From contig JAUXTQ010000028.1 in NCBI GenBank assembly GCA_030678995.1, positions 1-37,161 of the forward strand: a stretch of DNA of 37,161 bases, given 5' to 3'. The position numbers and the translations under genes are program-made. This stretch comes from Caulobacter sp. Its GTDB lineage: Bacteria > Pseudomonadota > Alphaproteobacteria > Caulobacterales > Caulobacteraceae. Each line of letters opens with the position of its first letter. The stretch's first letter is position 1. The notes under the pieces were generated by a model, which made no database searches, was not told the origin of the DNA, and was given only the letters and a program-made list of their open reading frames with translations. Positions 15,884 through 23,999 of the stretch are shown piece by piece.

Positions 15884-16387
15884 ATGCGGATGAGGCTGGT
15901 CACACCAATCGGAACGATCGCAGCGCCCGCGTGGTCTGTGGCGATCGCGCTGGCCGTGACGGCGCTGTGGACGCCCCGCTGGTGGCATCCGGACTGTGCC
16001 CTGCGGGAGGATGGTCCGAACGCCCATCTCGCCAGCTTCCCCTTCCCCTTCCCGTTCGCCGAGCCGAGCGTGGCCACATCGCTCGAATGGTTCATCTCGC
16101 CTGGCCTGCTGGCGATCGACCTGTTCCTGATCGCGGTCGCAGTCTTGCCCCTGGCCCTGATCGGGCTGCGCCGGCTCGCCGGCTGGGCGCCGATCGTGGC
16201 GAAGGTGTTGTCCGCCAAGGGGATCGCGGCCGCGGCGCTCGCCATCGCGGTGTGGGTGCTGTTCTTCGCCATCGGCGCGTTTCGTCCGACCGCGGGGATT
16301 GGCGACTACACCGGCCGCACGCGCCCGTGGAACATCATGCCCGCCGTCCTCGCCGAGGCCCTCGGCAAGCCAGCCTGCACCCGGTGA
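15884..16387 (+). CDS. Hypothetical integral membrane protein, 167 residues
   Basis: Three hydrophobic segments (about residues 9-29, 73-96 and 111-132), with a Pro/Phe-rich stretch (FPFPFPF, 52-58) in the first loop. A GGCGGGGG run just upstream of the ATG can serve as Shine-Dalgarno; ATG 15890 is an alternative. I do not recognise the family and the context gives no clue. It lies between the EAL remnant and the tRNA gene. Confidence 0.6.
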   Translation: MRMRLVTPIGTIAAPAWSVAIALAVTALWTPRWWHPDCALREDGPNAHLASFPFPFPFAEPSVATSLEWFISPGLLAIDLFLIAVAVLPLALIGLRRLAGWAPIVAKVLSAKGIAAAALAIAVWVLFFAIGAFRPTAGIGDYTGRTRPWNIMPAVLAEALGKPACTR

Positions 16388-16483
16388 TCCGGCAAGACGC
16401 AGAACGCCTGCATCCCCAATCGTCCCGATATCATCAGGCCAAGGGCTGGAACTGGCGGCGGAGTTCGCCTAGAGAGGCCCCAT

Positions 16484-16557
16484 GCGGGCATGATGTAATG
16501 GTAGCCTGAAAGCTTCCCAAGCTTTACGCCCGGGTTCGATTCCCGGTGCCCGCTCCA
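16484..16557 (+). tRNA. tRNA-Gly (anticodon CCC)
   Basis: 74 bases including an encoded 3' CCA (16555-16557). The acceptor stem GCGGGCA pairs with TGCCCGC; the anticodon stem AAAGC/GCTTT encloses the loop TTCCCAA, giving anticodon CCC, which reads GGG. The T-arm CCGGGTTCGATTCCCGG is perfect. It is a single-copy, stand-alone gene. No integrase or att-like repeat of its 3' end is seen in the window. Confidence 0.96.
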
Positions 16558-16576
16558 AGCCTTTCCGGCGCTGCAC

Positions 16577-17485
16577 TCAGTCGCCGCCCAGGAACCCCTC
16601 CACCTCTTGCACGAACGTCTCGAACCGGTCGTGGTGCAGCCAGTGGCCGGCGTCCGGGAAGTTCACGGTCCGGGCGTTGGCGAAGTGCTTCGCCCGGCCG
16701 TCCTTTTCCGGGTTCGAGGCCCAGCTCTTTTCGCCGTAGCAGAGCAGGGTCGGGCAGCTGATCGCCTCCCAGAGGTCGGCGACTTGCTGGTGGCTCAGGT
16801 CGGGCGCCGACCAGACGCGCAGGTAGTTGTCGAACTTCCAGCTGAACGTGCCGTCCTCGTTCTGGCTGACGCCGTGGGCGGTCAGGTGCCGGGCCTGGTC
16901 GTCGGTCAGGTAGGCGTTCTCGGCCTTCATCCGCTCGAGCGCCTCCTCGAGGGTCGGATAGCGTTTGGGCAGGCGGCCGGCGGCCTGGCGTTTCTCGTCG
17001 ATCCAGCCGCGCAGACGGTCGGCGACGGGCGTCTTCTCCCGCTCGGCGATCATCCGCGGCGAGGGGCCCAGGCCCTCGATGGCGACAAGCCGGGTGACAT
17101 TCTGTGGGTAGAGCCCCGTGTAGCGCAGAGCGATGTTGCCGCCGAGCGAATGGGCGATGATCGGCAGGGGCGCGAGGCTCAGCTGATGCACCAGCTGCGC
17201 CAGGTCATAGAGATAGGACGCCATCGAATAGTCGCCGTCGGGGGACCAGGCGCTGTCGCCGTGGCCGCGCAGATCGGGCGCGATGACGCGGTAGCGGTCG
17301 GCGAGGCGCTGCGCCACCCAGTCCCAGCTGCGGCAGTGGTCGCGGCCGCCGTGCACCAGCAGCAGCGGCGGCGCGTCCGGATCGCCCCAGGCGACGTAGT
17401 GCAGCTTCAGCCGCTGGGACATGAAGCTGTGCGACGTCGGCCCGGCCAGTTTCGCGGGCATATGGCTTGGCGGTTGGTCGGTCAT
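16577..17485 (-). CDS. Alpha/beta hydrolase, cytoplasmic
   Basis: A 302-residue alpha/beta-hydrolase without a signal peptide. It has the oxyanion segment LVHGGRDH (43-50), DLRGHGDS (71-78), the nucleophile elbow AHSLGGN (S113) and catalytic H281 in DAGHWLHHD. A cap domain covers roughly residues 140-225. The layout resembles epoxide-hydrolase and haloalkane-dehalogenase-like enzymes, but the residues that would decide between them are not clear, so the substrate is open. It lies back-to-back with the SDR gene, sharing a 140-base intergenic region. Confidence 0.85.
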   Translation of the reverse strand: MTDQPPSHMPAKLAGPTSHSFMSQRLKLHYVAWGDPDAPPLLLVHGGRDHCRSWDWVAQRLADRYRVIAPDLRGHGDSAWSPDGDYSMASYLYDLAQLVHQLSLAPLPIIAHSLGGNIALRYTGLYPQNVTRLVAIEGLGPSPRMIAEREKTPVADRLRGWIDEKRQAAGRLPKRYPTLEEALERMKAENAYLTDDQARHLTAHGVSQNEDGTFSWKFDNYLRVWSAPDLSHQQVADLWEAISCPTLLCYGEKSWASNPEKDGRAKHFANARTVNFPDAGHWLHHDRFETFVQEVEGFLGGD

Positions 17486-17625
17486 GGTGAAGGTCCGGAC
17501 GTTGAGTCGCCGACCATAGTCGGTTTGCGCAAGGCGCGGCGACGAAGGTTTCCGAGCCCGCGGCGCGCGGGCGGTTGATCTTTGCGCCGAAAGGCGGGAT
17601 CGAGGGGCCTCGCTCCGGAGGCTTT

Positions 17626-18306
17626 ATGTCCCATCAGGTTTTCGCGATCACCGGCGGGTTCGGCGTGCTGGGCCAGGCGGTGGCCCGGGCGGCGCTGGCG
17701 GCGGGCGGCAGGGTCGCCCTGATCGACTTCGCGCCGCAGGGCCGCGGCCTGCCGGACGGCGTGCTGGCGCTGGGCGGGGTCGACCTGTCTGACGCCGGGC
17801 AGGCGCAGGCGGCCATGGACCGGATCGCCGCCGAGCTCGGCGGGCTGGGCGTGCTGGTCAATGTCGCCGGCGGATTCGTCTGGCAGACCCTGGCCGATGG
17901 CGACCTGGCGGAATGGAGCCGGATGTTCGCCCTCAACACCCTGACCTGCGCCACCGCCTGCAAGACGGCCCTGCCGCATCTGCTGGCGGCGAAGGCCGGG
18001 CGGATCGTCAGCGTCGGGGCGGGCGGGGCGGTCAAGGCCGCCGCCGGCATGGGCGCCTATGCGGCCTCCAAGGCCGGGGTGCACCGCCTGACCGAGAGCC
18101 TCGCCGAGGAGCTGAAGGGCCGGGTGACGGTCAACGCCGTCCTGCCCTCGATCATCGACACCCCGACCAACCGCGCCGACATGCCGGACGCCGATTTTTC
18201 CGCCTGGGTCACGGCGGACGAGGTGGCGCAGGCGATCCTGTGGCTGGCCTCGGACGCGGCCGGCGGCGTCACGGGCGCCCTGCTGCCTGTCGCGGGACGT
18301 GTCTGA
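17626..18306 (+). CDS. Short-chain dehydrogenase resembling dihydropteridine reductase
   Basis: A 226-residue Rossmann-fold SDR with TGGFGVLG (9-16), NVAGG (79-83) and catalytic YAASK (Y145, K149). The catalytic serine expected 13 residues before the tyrosine is alanine (A132), and the C-terminal segment DTPTNRADMPDADFSAW closely follows the pattern of animal dihydropteridine reductase, which also lacks that serine. A quinonoid-pterin or related reductase is therefore possible; the match is from memory of the family. The start at 17626 has GGAG 5-8 bases before it. The 17 extra open codons upstream are not needed. Confidence 0.82.
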   Translation: MSHQVFAITGGFGVLGQAVARAALAAGGRVALIDFAPQGRGLPDGVLALGGVDLSDAGQAQAAMDRIAAELGGLGVLVNVAGGFVWQTLADGDLAEWSRMFALNTLTCATACKTALPHLLAAKAGRIVSVGAGGAVKAAAGMGAYAASKAGVHRLTESLAEELKGRVTVNAVLPSIIDTPTNRADMPDADFSAWVTADEVAQAILWLASDAAGGVTGALLPVAGRV

Positions 18307-18362
18307 AGGTTCATGTTCGCGTGCGTGACCGGCGTGCGCGAACGCGCTAAGCGGGACGTTCG

Positions 18363-18986
18363 ATGTCCGACTCCTCCCACGCTCCGCGAATCTCCGAGAT
18401 CCTCGACGGCATGGCCGCGACCCGGCGCAAGACCGTGTCGGTGCGCGACGTGCTGGAGGCTTTCGGCGACCGCGCCTTCGGGGCGCTGATGTTCGTCTTC
18501 GCCGCGCCCGTGGCCCTGCCCATGCCGCCGGGCATCTCGGCCATCCTCGGCGCGCCGCTGCTGTTCATCACCGCCCAGCTGATGGTCGGCCGCCGCACCC
18601 TGTGGCTGCCCAGGGTGCTGTCCGAGCGGTCAATGACCCGCGCTGACTTCACCGCCCTGATGGAGAAACTGCAGCCCTATCTCGCCTGGCTGGAGCGCCG
18701 GCTGCGGCCGCGGCTGACCTTCTTCTACAATCCCTGGTTCGACCGGCTGATCGGCCTGCTGTGCCTGGTGCTGGCGATCATCGTCTTCCTGCCGATTCCG
18801 TTCGGCAACATGCTGCCCGCCCTGGCCCTGGCGGCCTTCGGCCTGGGGGTGGCGGAGCGCGACGGGGTGCTGGGCCTGTTCGGCGGGGTGATGGCGCTGA
18901 TCAGCATCGCGGTGCTGGCGGTGCTGTCCAAGGCCATCATAGCCGGCATTACCGCGTTCGTGGTGACGCTGCTGCGGATGTTCTGA
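18363..18986 (+). CDS. ExoD-family membrane protein
   Basis: A 207-residue inner-membrane protein of the ExoD family (exopolysaccharide synthesis, ExoD). The N-terminal soluble segment with TVSVRDVLEAFGDRAFGALM (residues 24-43) is followed by membrane segments around 40-75 and 125-203. In Sinorhizobium ExoD affects exopolysaccharide and alkali tolerance; the biochemical role is unknown. It follows the SDR gene by 56 bases on the same strand and ends just before a strong hairpin. Confidence 0.87.
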   Translation: MSDSSHAPRISEILDGMAATRRKTVSVRDVLEAFGDRAFGALMFVFAAPVALPMPPGISAILGAPLLFITAQLMVGRRTLWLPRVLSERSMTRADFTALMEKLQPYLAWLERRLRPRLTFFYNPWFDRLIGLLCLVLAIIVFLPIPFGNMLPALALAAFGLGVAERDGVLGLFGGVMALISIAVLAVLSKAIIAGITAFVVTLLRMF

Positions 18987-18989
18987 TCC

Positions 18990-19018
18990 AGGGACAGACA
19001 CCGTGGGTGTCTGTCCCT
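18990..19018. terminator. GGGACA-type palindrome between convergent genes, copy 2
   Basis: agggacagacacc (18990-19002), loop gtg, ggtgtctgtccct (19006-19018): a perfect 13-bp stem. It lies 3 bases after the ExoD stop and 4 bases before the end of the monooxygenase gene on the other strand, so it could stop transcription from both sides. There is only a short T-rich run (cccttcgttc) after it, so it may equally be a member of the dispersed palindrome family. Confidence 0.6.
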
Positions 19019-19022
19019 TCGT

Positions 19023-20477
19023 TCACGTCACCGCATAGTCCGTCAGCACTGGCTGCTTCATCAGCTTGATGTAGGTCGCCGTGTCGTTGGACCAGTTGTT
19101 GGTGATCTTGCCCGAGGCGGTCTTGTACCAGCTGGAGCAGGATCCGGCCCAGGCGGTCTTGTCCAGGTCGGCCTGTAGTTCAACGTTGAACCGTTTGAAG
19201 GCCTCGTCCGTCACGGTCAGGGATTTGGCGCCCCGCCGCTTCAGTTCCTTCATCGCCTCGACCAGGTAGCCGACCTGCGCCTCGATCATCACGATAATCG
19301 AGTTGTGGCCCAGGTTGGTATTGGGGCCATAGAGCATGAACAGGTTGGGGAAACCGGCGACGGTGACGCCCAGATAGGCCTCCGCCCCGTCCTTCCAGGC
19401 CTGGGTGAGCGTCTTGCCGCCGGCCCCGACGATCTCCACCGGCTGGATGAAGTCCGTGGTGATGAAGCCGGTGCCATAGACCAGCACGTCACAGGCGTGC
19501 TCGACGCCGTCGGCGGTCTTGACCCCCTTGGCCGTCACCGTCGACACCGCCTGGGTGACCAGCTCGACGTTCGGCTGCATCAGGGCCTGATAGTAGTCGT
19601 CGCTGACCAGGATGCGCTTGCAGCCGATCGGATAGTCGGGCGTCAGCTTTGCCTTCAGCTCCGGATCGGTGACCACGGCATCGAGGTATTTCAGGGCCAG
19701 CGTCCTGAAGTTCTCCGACGACTTCGTGCCGGTTTTGAACGCCGCGAAGCGCAGGTCCATCATCTGCCAGATGAACCAGCGATTGAGCCGGTCGATGGCC
19801 GGAAACGTGCGGAACAGCCACTTCTCGAAATTGCTGAAGGTCCGGTCCAGCCGCGGCACGATGTAGTTGGGCGTGCGCTGGAAGATGACCACCTTGCCGG
19901 CGGTCTTGGCCAGTTCCGGGATGTACTGGATGGCGCTGGCCCCGGCGCCGATGCAGCCGACGGTCTTGCCCGTCAGGTCCACGTCGTGACGCCAGCGGGC
20001 GGAGTGCCAGTTGTCGCCCTTGAACGTCTCCACGCCGGGGATGCCGGCATGGCCGGGCTTGTTCAGCTGGCCCAGGCCCGAGACCAGCACCGGCGCGGAC
20101 AGGGTCTCGCCGCCCTTGATGGTGACGACCCAGCGGCCGGTCGCTTCGTCCCAGACGGCCTTTTCGACCTCGGCGTTGAAGCGGAAACGGTCCGCCACGC
20201 CGAACTTCGCCGCGACCCGCTCCATGTAGGCGCGGATCTCGCCGTGGGGCGAGAAGGCCCGGCTCCAGTCCGGATTGAGGGCGAAGGAATAGGAATAGAG
20301 ACGCGAGGGCACGTCGCAGCAAGCGCCGGGGTAGGTGTTCTCGCGCCAGGTGCCGCCGATGCGGTCGGCCTTTTCCAGCACCACGGTTCGTCCGAAACCG
20401 GCTTGCTTCAGCTTGATGGCGGCGGCCAGACCGGCAAAGCCGGCCCCGATGATGATCGCGTCCAGATCGTCGGCCAT
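19023..20477 (-). CDS. FAD/NADPH-dependent Baeyer-Villiger-type monooxygenase
   Basis: A 484-residue flavoprotein with the FAD site GAGFAGL (11-17), GGTWRENTYPGA (41-52), the Baeyer-Villiger fingerprint F-x-G-x-x-x-H-x-x-x-W at 152-162, and a second dinucleotide site GAGASA (177-182) for NADPH. Type I BVMOs insert oxygen next to a ketone to form an ester or lactone. The position after the fingerprint tryptophan is R rather than the usual P or D, so some other class B monooxygenase reaction is possible. The substrate is unknown. It is convergent with the ExoD gene. Confidence 0.86.
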   Translation of the reverse strand: MADDLDAIIIGAGFAGLAAAIKLKQAGFGRTVVLEKADRIGGTWRENTYPGACCDVPSRLYSYSFALNPDWSRAFSPHGEIRAYMERVAAKFGVADRFRFNAEVEKAVWDEATGRWVVTIKGGETLSAPVLVSGLGQLNKPGHAGIPGVETFKGDNWHSARWRHDVDLTGKTVGCIGAGASAIQYIPELAKTAGKVVIFQRTPNYIVPRLDRTFSNFEKWLFRTFPAIDRLNRWFIWQMMDLRFAAFKTGTKSSENFRTLALKYLDAVVTDPELKAKLTPDYPIGCKRILVSDDYYQALMQPNVELVTQAVSTVTAKGVKTADGVEHACDVLVYGTGFITTDFIQPVEIVGAGGKTLTQAWKDGAEAYLGVTVAGFPNLFMLYGPNTNLGHNSIIVMIEAQVGYLVEAMKELKRRGAKSLTVTDEAFKRFNVELQADLDKTAWAGSCSSWYKTASGKITNNWSNDTATYIKLMKQPVLTDYAVT

Positions 20478-20675
20478 GCCGGTGTTTCCTCCGTCTTTTC
20501 ACGAAGTATTGCGCAGCCCCCGGGCCGGGGAAAGGCTGACCCGGGGTAACGCGGGCTTGCCCTTCCGGCGAGGCGGGTGTTCGATATTTTCGTGGGGCGC
20601 GGGTCTCGCGCTTCCGGAACCTGAAACGACGCGGCGAGGCCGCGAGTCTCGCCGCCAAATGGTGGGAGATCGCGC

Positions 20676-22709
20676 ATGTCTGCAAGGAAATCGGGCGCGG
20701 TTCGGGCGATCGGTCTGATCGGCCCGAACGGCGCCGGTAAAACGACCCTCTTCGAAGCGTTGCTGTTCGCCGCCGGCGCCACCGAGCGCCAGGGCGTCGT
20801 GGGACAGGCGGGCGCCGTGGGTGACGCCTCTCCGGAAGCGAAACAGGCCGGCCAGTCGGTCGAACTGAACCTCGCCGGGTTCGAATTCATGGGCGACCGC
20901 TACGCCCTGATCGACTACCCCGGCTCCGTCGAATACCGCGCCGAGGTAGACCATGGCCTGGCGGCGCTGGACCTGGCCATCGTCGTCATCGACCCCGATC
21001 CGGACAAGGCGGTGCTGATCCAGCCCTGGCTCAAGGCGCTCGAAGCGCTGGGCGTGCCCAGGGCCTTCTTCGTCAACAAGATCGACCAGGCCCGCGGCCA
21101 TGTGGACGAGCTGCTCAAGGCCCTGCAGCCGGTCAGCGCCACCCCCCTGGTGGCCCGCCAGCTGCCGATCTGGAAGGACGAGCACGTCGCCGGCTTCATC
21201 GATCTGGCGCTGGAGCGGGCCTTCGTCTATCGCGCCGGCAAGCCGTCTGAGCAGGTGGAGATCCCCGCCGACCTGATCGACGAGGAGGCCGCCGCCCGCT
21301 TCCACATGCTCGAGCAGATGGCCGACTTCGACGACGGCCTGATGGAGATCCTGCTGGAGGACGGCACGCCCAGCCCCGACACCATCTTCGCCGACCTGAT
21401 CGCCGAGACCCGCGCCGCCCAGATCGCGCCGGTGTTCTTCGGCGTGGCGGCCCAGGGCAACGGGGTGCGCCGGCTGCTCAAGGCCTTGCGCCACGACGCG
21501 CCCGAGCCCGAGGCCGCCGCCGAACGGCTCGGCGCCCAGGGGCCCAGCGCCTACGTCATCAAGACCTCTCATGCGGGACAGGCGGGCAAGATGGCCTATG
21601 CCCGGGTGTTCGGCGGACCGCTGCAGGACGGGGCCGAGTTCACCCTCCCCGACGGCGAGAAGGGCCGGGTCAGCGGCCTGTTCAGCGTCCAGGGCCAGGC
21701 GACCAAGAAGATCAACACGGCCGAGAAGGGCGACGTGGTCGCGCTCGGCAAGCTGGAGGCCGCCCATGCCGGCGACCTGCTGACCGCGGGCAAGGCCGGC
21801 GTTGCCGCCAAGGTCACGCCGGCGCTGCGCCCGCCGGTCTTCGAACTGGCCATCGCCACGAAGGACCGCAAGGACGATGTGCGGCTGTCGGGCGCTCTGC
21901 AGAAGCTGCTGGAGGAAGACCCCGGCCTGCGGCTGGTCCATGACGCGGCCCTCCACGAAATGCGGCTGGGCGGGCAGGGCGAGACCCACCTGCGGGTGGC
22001 GCTGGAGCGGCTCAAGCGCCGCTACCAGGTCGAGGTCAACACCCATGCCCCGGCCACGCCCTACCGCGAGACCATCCGCAAGGCGGTGACCCAGCGCGGC
22101 CGGCACAAGAAGCAGTCCGGCGGCCACGGCCAGTTCGGCGACACCCTGCTGGAGATCCGGCCGCTGGAGCGCGGCGAGGGCTTCCAGTTCATCGACAAGA
22201 TCACCGGCGGGGTGGTGCCCCGCCAGTGGATCCCGGCGGTGGAGCAGGGGGTGCGCGACGCCATGGAGAAGGGCCCGCTGGGCTTTCCGGTGGTGGACGT
22301 ATCGGTGACCCTGATCGACGGCTCGTTCCACGCGGTGGACTCGTCCGAAATGGCCTTTCGCACCGCCGGCCGGATCGGCATGCAGGAGGGCCTGGCCCAG
22401 GCCAGCCCGATCCTGCTGGAGCCGATCGAGAAGCTGGTCATCCACGCACCGAACGCGGCGACCGCGCGGATCACCTCGTCGATCTCGAACCGGCGCGGTC
22501 GGATGCTGGGCTTCGACGCCCGGCCTGACTGGCCCGGCTGGGACAGCATCGAGGTCTACATGCCCCATGACGAGCGGCAGGATTTCATCCTCGACCTGCG
22601 CTCCATGACCCAGGGCCTGGGGACCTTCGAGGCCGCCTATGACCACATGGTCGAGCTCAACGGCCGCAAGGCCGAGGAGGTCAGCCAGAAGGCCCAGGCG
22701 GCGGCTTAG
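20676..22709 (+). CDS. Divergent elongation factor G-like translational GTPase
   Basis: A 677-residue protein with the EF-G domain order: G domain (1-265), domain II, domain III, domain IV (HGQFGDTLLEIRPLE about 485-500) and domain V. The G domain is unusual: the P-loop reads GPNGAGKT (16-23) instead of GHVDAGKT-type, the switch II motif is DYPGS (80-84) instead of DTPGH so the catalytic histidine is replaced by serine, and the RGITI switch I motif is absent; NKID (134-137) is normal. This matches the EF-G-like paralogue class rather than the essential FusA. No rpsL/rpsG/tuf neighbours are present. Its cellular role is not established. Confidence 0.88.
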   Translation: MSARKSGAVRAIGLIGPNGAGKTTLFEALLFAAGATERQGVVGQAGAVGDASPEAKQAGQSVELNLAGFEFMGDRYALIDYPGSVEYRAEVDHGLAALDLAIVVIDPDPDKAVLIQPWLKALEALGVPRAFFVNKIDQARGHVDELLKALQPVSATPLVARQLPIWKDEHVAGFIDLALERAFVYRAGKPSEQVEIPADLIDEEAAARFHMLEQMADFDDGLMEILLEDGTPSPDTIFADLIAETRAAQIAPVFFGVAAQGNGVRRLLKALRHDAPEPEAAAERLGAQGPSAYVIKTSHAGQAGKMAYARVFGGPLQDGAEFTLPDGEKGRVSGLFSVQGQATKKINTAEKGDVVALGKLEAAHAGDLLTAGKAGVAAKVTPALRPPVFELAIATKDRKDDVRLSGALQKLLEEDPGLRLVHDAALHEMRLGGQGETHLRVALERLKRRYQVEVNTHAPATPYRETIRKAVTQRGRHKKQSGGHGQFGDTLLEIRPLERGEGFQFIDKITGGVVPRQWIPAVEQGVRDAMEKGPLGFPVVDVSVTLIDGSFHAVDSSEMAFRTAGRIGMQEGLAQASPILLEPIEKLVIHAPNAATARITSSISNRRGRMLGFDARPDWPGWDSIEVYMPHDERQDFILDLRSMTQGLGTFEAAYDHMVELNGRKAEEVSQKAQAAA

Positions 22710-22714
22710 GTCAT

Positions 22715-22806
22715 GCGCGGGGACATGCACTTCAGTGCGTGTCCCCTGCTTGCCGTGAAGCTTTGCCTGTCGAAGGGGACACGCACTGAAGTGCATGTCC
22801 CCGCGC
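22715..22806. repeat. GGGGACA-type double palindrome, copy 3
   Basis: The 32-base sequence 22715-22746 (gcgcggggacatgcac...) reappears as its exact reverse complement at 22775-22806, with a 28-base spacer. Each arm is itself a hairpin (ggggacatgcac, loop ttca, gtgcgtgtcccc). The first arm begins 5 bases after the EF-G-like stop. Two alternative folds are possible: one long stem, or two separate hairpins. Confidence 0.85.
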
Positions 22807-22837
22807 CTCGAATTCAAACGGCTGTTTGCGCCGCCAG

Positions 22838-22872
22838 CCTCCCTGTCTAGGATAGGCCCAAAGACAGGGAGG
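22838..22872 (+). promoter_or_regulatory. Stem-loop covering the aldo/keto reductase ribosome-binding site
   Basis: cctccctgtct (22838-22848) pairs exactly with agacagggagg (22862-22872), with a 13-base loop. The 3' arm contains the Shine-Dalgarno GGGAGG, 7 bases before the ATG at 22880, so folding would hide it. Alternatively the dyad is a repressor operator. Confidence 0.55.
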
Positions 22873-22879
22873 TCTCCAC

Positions 22880-23926
22880 ATGAAGTACCGTCAGCTCGGC
22901 CGCACGGGCCTTTACGTTTCCGAGATCTGCCTCGGCGCCATGACCTTCGCCAGCGAGAACAGCGGCATGTGGGGCGCCATCGGCGCGGTCGACCAGAAGG
23001 GCGTCGACGACATGATCGGTCGGGCCCTGGCCAGCGGGGTCAACTTCATCGACACCGCCGACGTCTACTCCTTCGGCCAGTCGGAGCAGATGGTCGGGGC
23101 CGCCCTGCGCAACCTCGGGGTCAAGCGCAGCGACGTGGTCATCGCCACCAAATGTTTCGGCGAGATGGGCCGCGGCCCCAATGACAAGGGCGCCTCGCGC
23201 GGCCACATCATGGACGCGGTCAGGGCCAGCCTCGACCGCATGCAGCTGGACTACATCGACCTCTACCAGATCCACGCCAACGATCCGGTGACCCCGGTGG
23301 AGGAGACCCTGCGGGCGCTGGACGATCTGGTCTCCCAGGGCCTGGTCCGCTACGCCGGCTGCTCCAACTGGCCGGCCTGGAAGATGATGAAGGCGCACGG
23401 CATCGCCGACGCCCGCGGCTACGCCCGCTTCGAGACGGTGCAGGCCTACTACTCCATCGCCGGCCGCGACCTGGAGCGCGAGATCGTGCCGATGATGCAG
23501 GACCAGGGCATGGGCCTCATGGCCTGGTCACCGATGGCCGGCGGCCTCCTGTCAGGCAAGTTCACCCGCGACGGCGCCGGGCCGAACGGCGCGCGCCGGG
23601 TCAGCTTCGACTTCCCGCCGGTCAACCGCGACCGGGCCTGGGACTGTGTCGACGCCATGAAGCTGATCGCGGACGCCCGGGGCGTGTCGGTGGCCCAGAT
23701 CGCCCTCGCCTATGTCCTGGCCAAGCCCTTCGTCACCTCGGTGATCATTGGGGCCAAGACGGTCGAGCAGCTGGACGACAACCTGGCCGCCGCGGAGGTC
23801 GAGCTGACGGCCGAGGAGATGGCCGCCCTGGACGCCGCCTCAGCCCTGCCGCCCGAGTATCCCGGCTGGATGCTCGAACGCCAGGGCGGTCGCCGCGCGC
23901 CGGAGCCGTTCAAGAAGAAGGGCTAG
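22880..23926 (+). CDS. Aldo/keto reductase
   Basis: A 348-residue TIM-barrel NADPH-dependent reductase of the bacterial AKR type (YajO/YghZ-like). The catalytic tetrad is complete: D58 and Y63 (FIDTADVY), K91 (IATKCF) and H132 (YQIHAND). The C-terminal cofactor segment is VIIGAKTVEQLDDNLAA. These enzymes reduce aldehydes and ketones; the substrate here is unknown. The start has a strong Shine-Dalgarno, buried in a stem-loop. The gene is separated from the EF-G-like gene by the double palindrome and so is probably not in its operon. Confidence 0.92.
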   Translation: MKYRQLGRTGLYVSEICLGAMTFASENSGMWGAIGAVDQKGVDDMIGRALASGVNFIDTADVYSFGQSEQMVGAALRNLGVKRSDVVIATKCFGEMGRGPNDKGASRGHIMDAVRASLDRMQLDYIDLYQIHANDPVTPVEETLRALDDLVSQGLVRYAGCSNWPAWKMMKAHGIADARGYARFETVQAYYSIAGRDLEREIVPMMQDQGMGLMAWSPMAGGLLSGKFTRDGAGPNGARRVSFDFPPVNRDRAWDCVDAMKLIADARGVSVAQIALAYVLAKPFVTSVIIGAKTVEQLDDNLAAAEVELTAEEMAALDAASALPPEYPGWMLERQGGRRAPEPFKKKG

Positions 23927-23999
23927 ACCCCACGACCTCCGCTCCTCCCCGCGAAGGTCGAAACCCCTTCGGCGGCGAGGCCGCGCCCGGCGAGCCGCC

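Noticed and set aside
15205..16509. A single 434-residue gene from the TTG at 15205
   Set aside because: After about 15670 the frame loses protein character, while another frame encodes the EAL tail and then a separate membrane protein; the long frame is an artefact of the frame change.
16484..16557. tRNA-Gly as an integration site of a mobile element
   Set aside because: No integrase gene and no repeated copy of the tRNA 3' end in the flanking sequence.
20499..22817. 772-residue open frame antisense to the EF-G-like gene
   Set aside because: Reads as a shadow (His/Gln/Arg-rich, no domains), and it also runs through the double palindrome.
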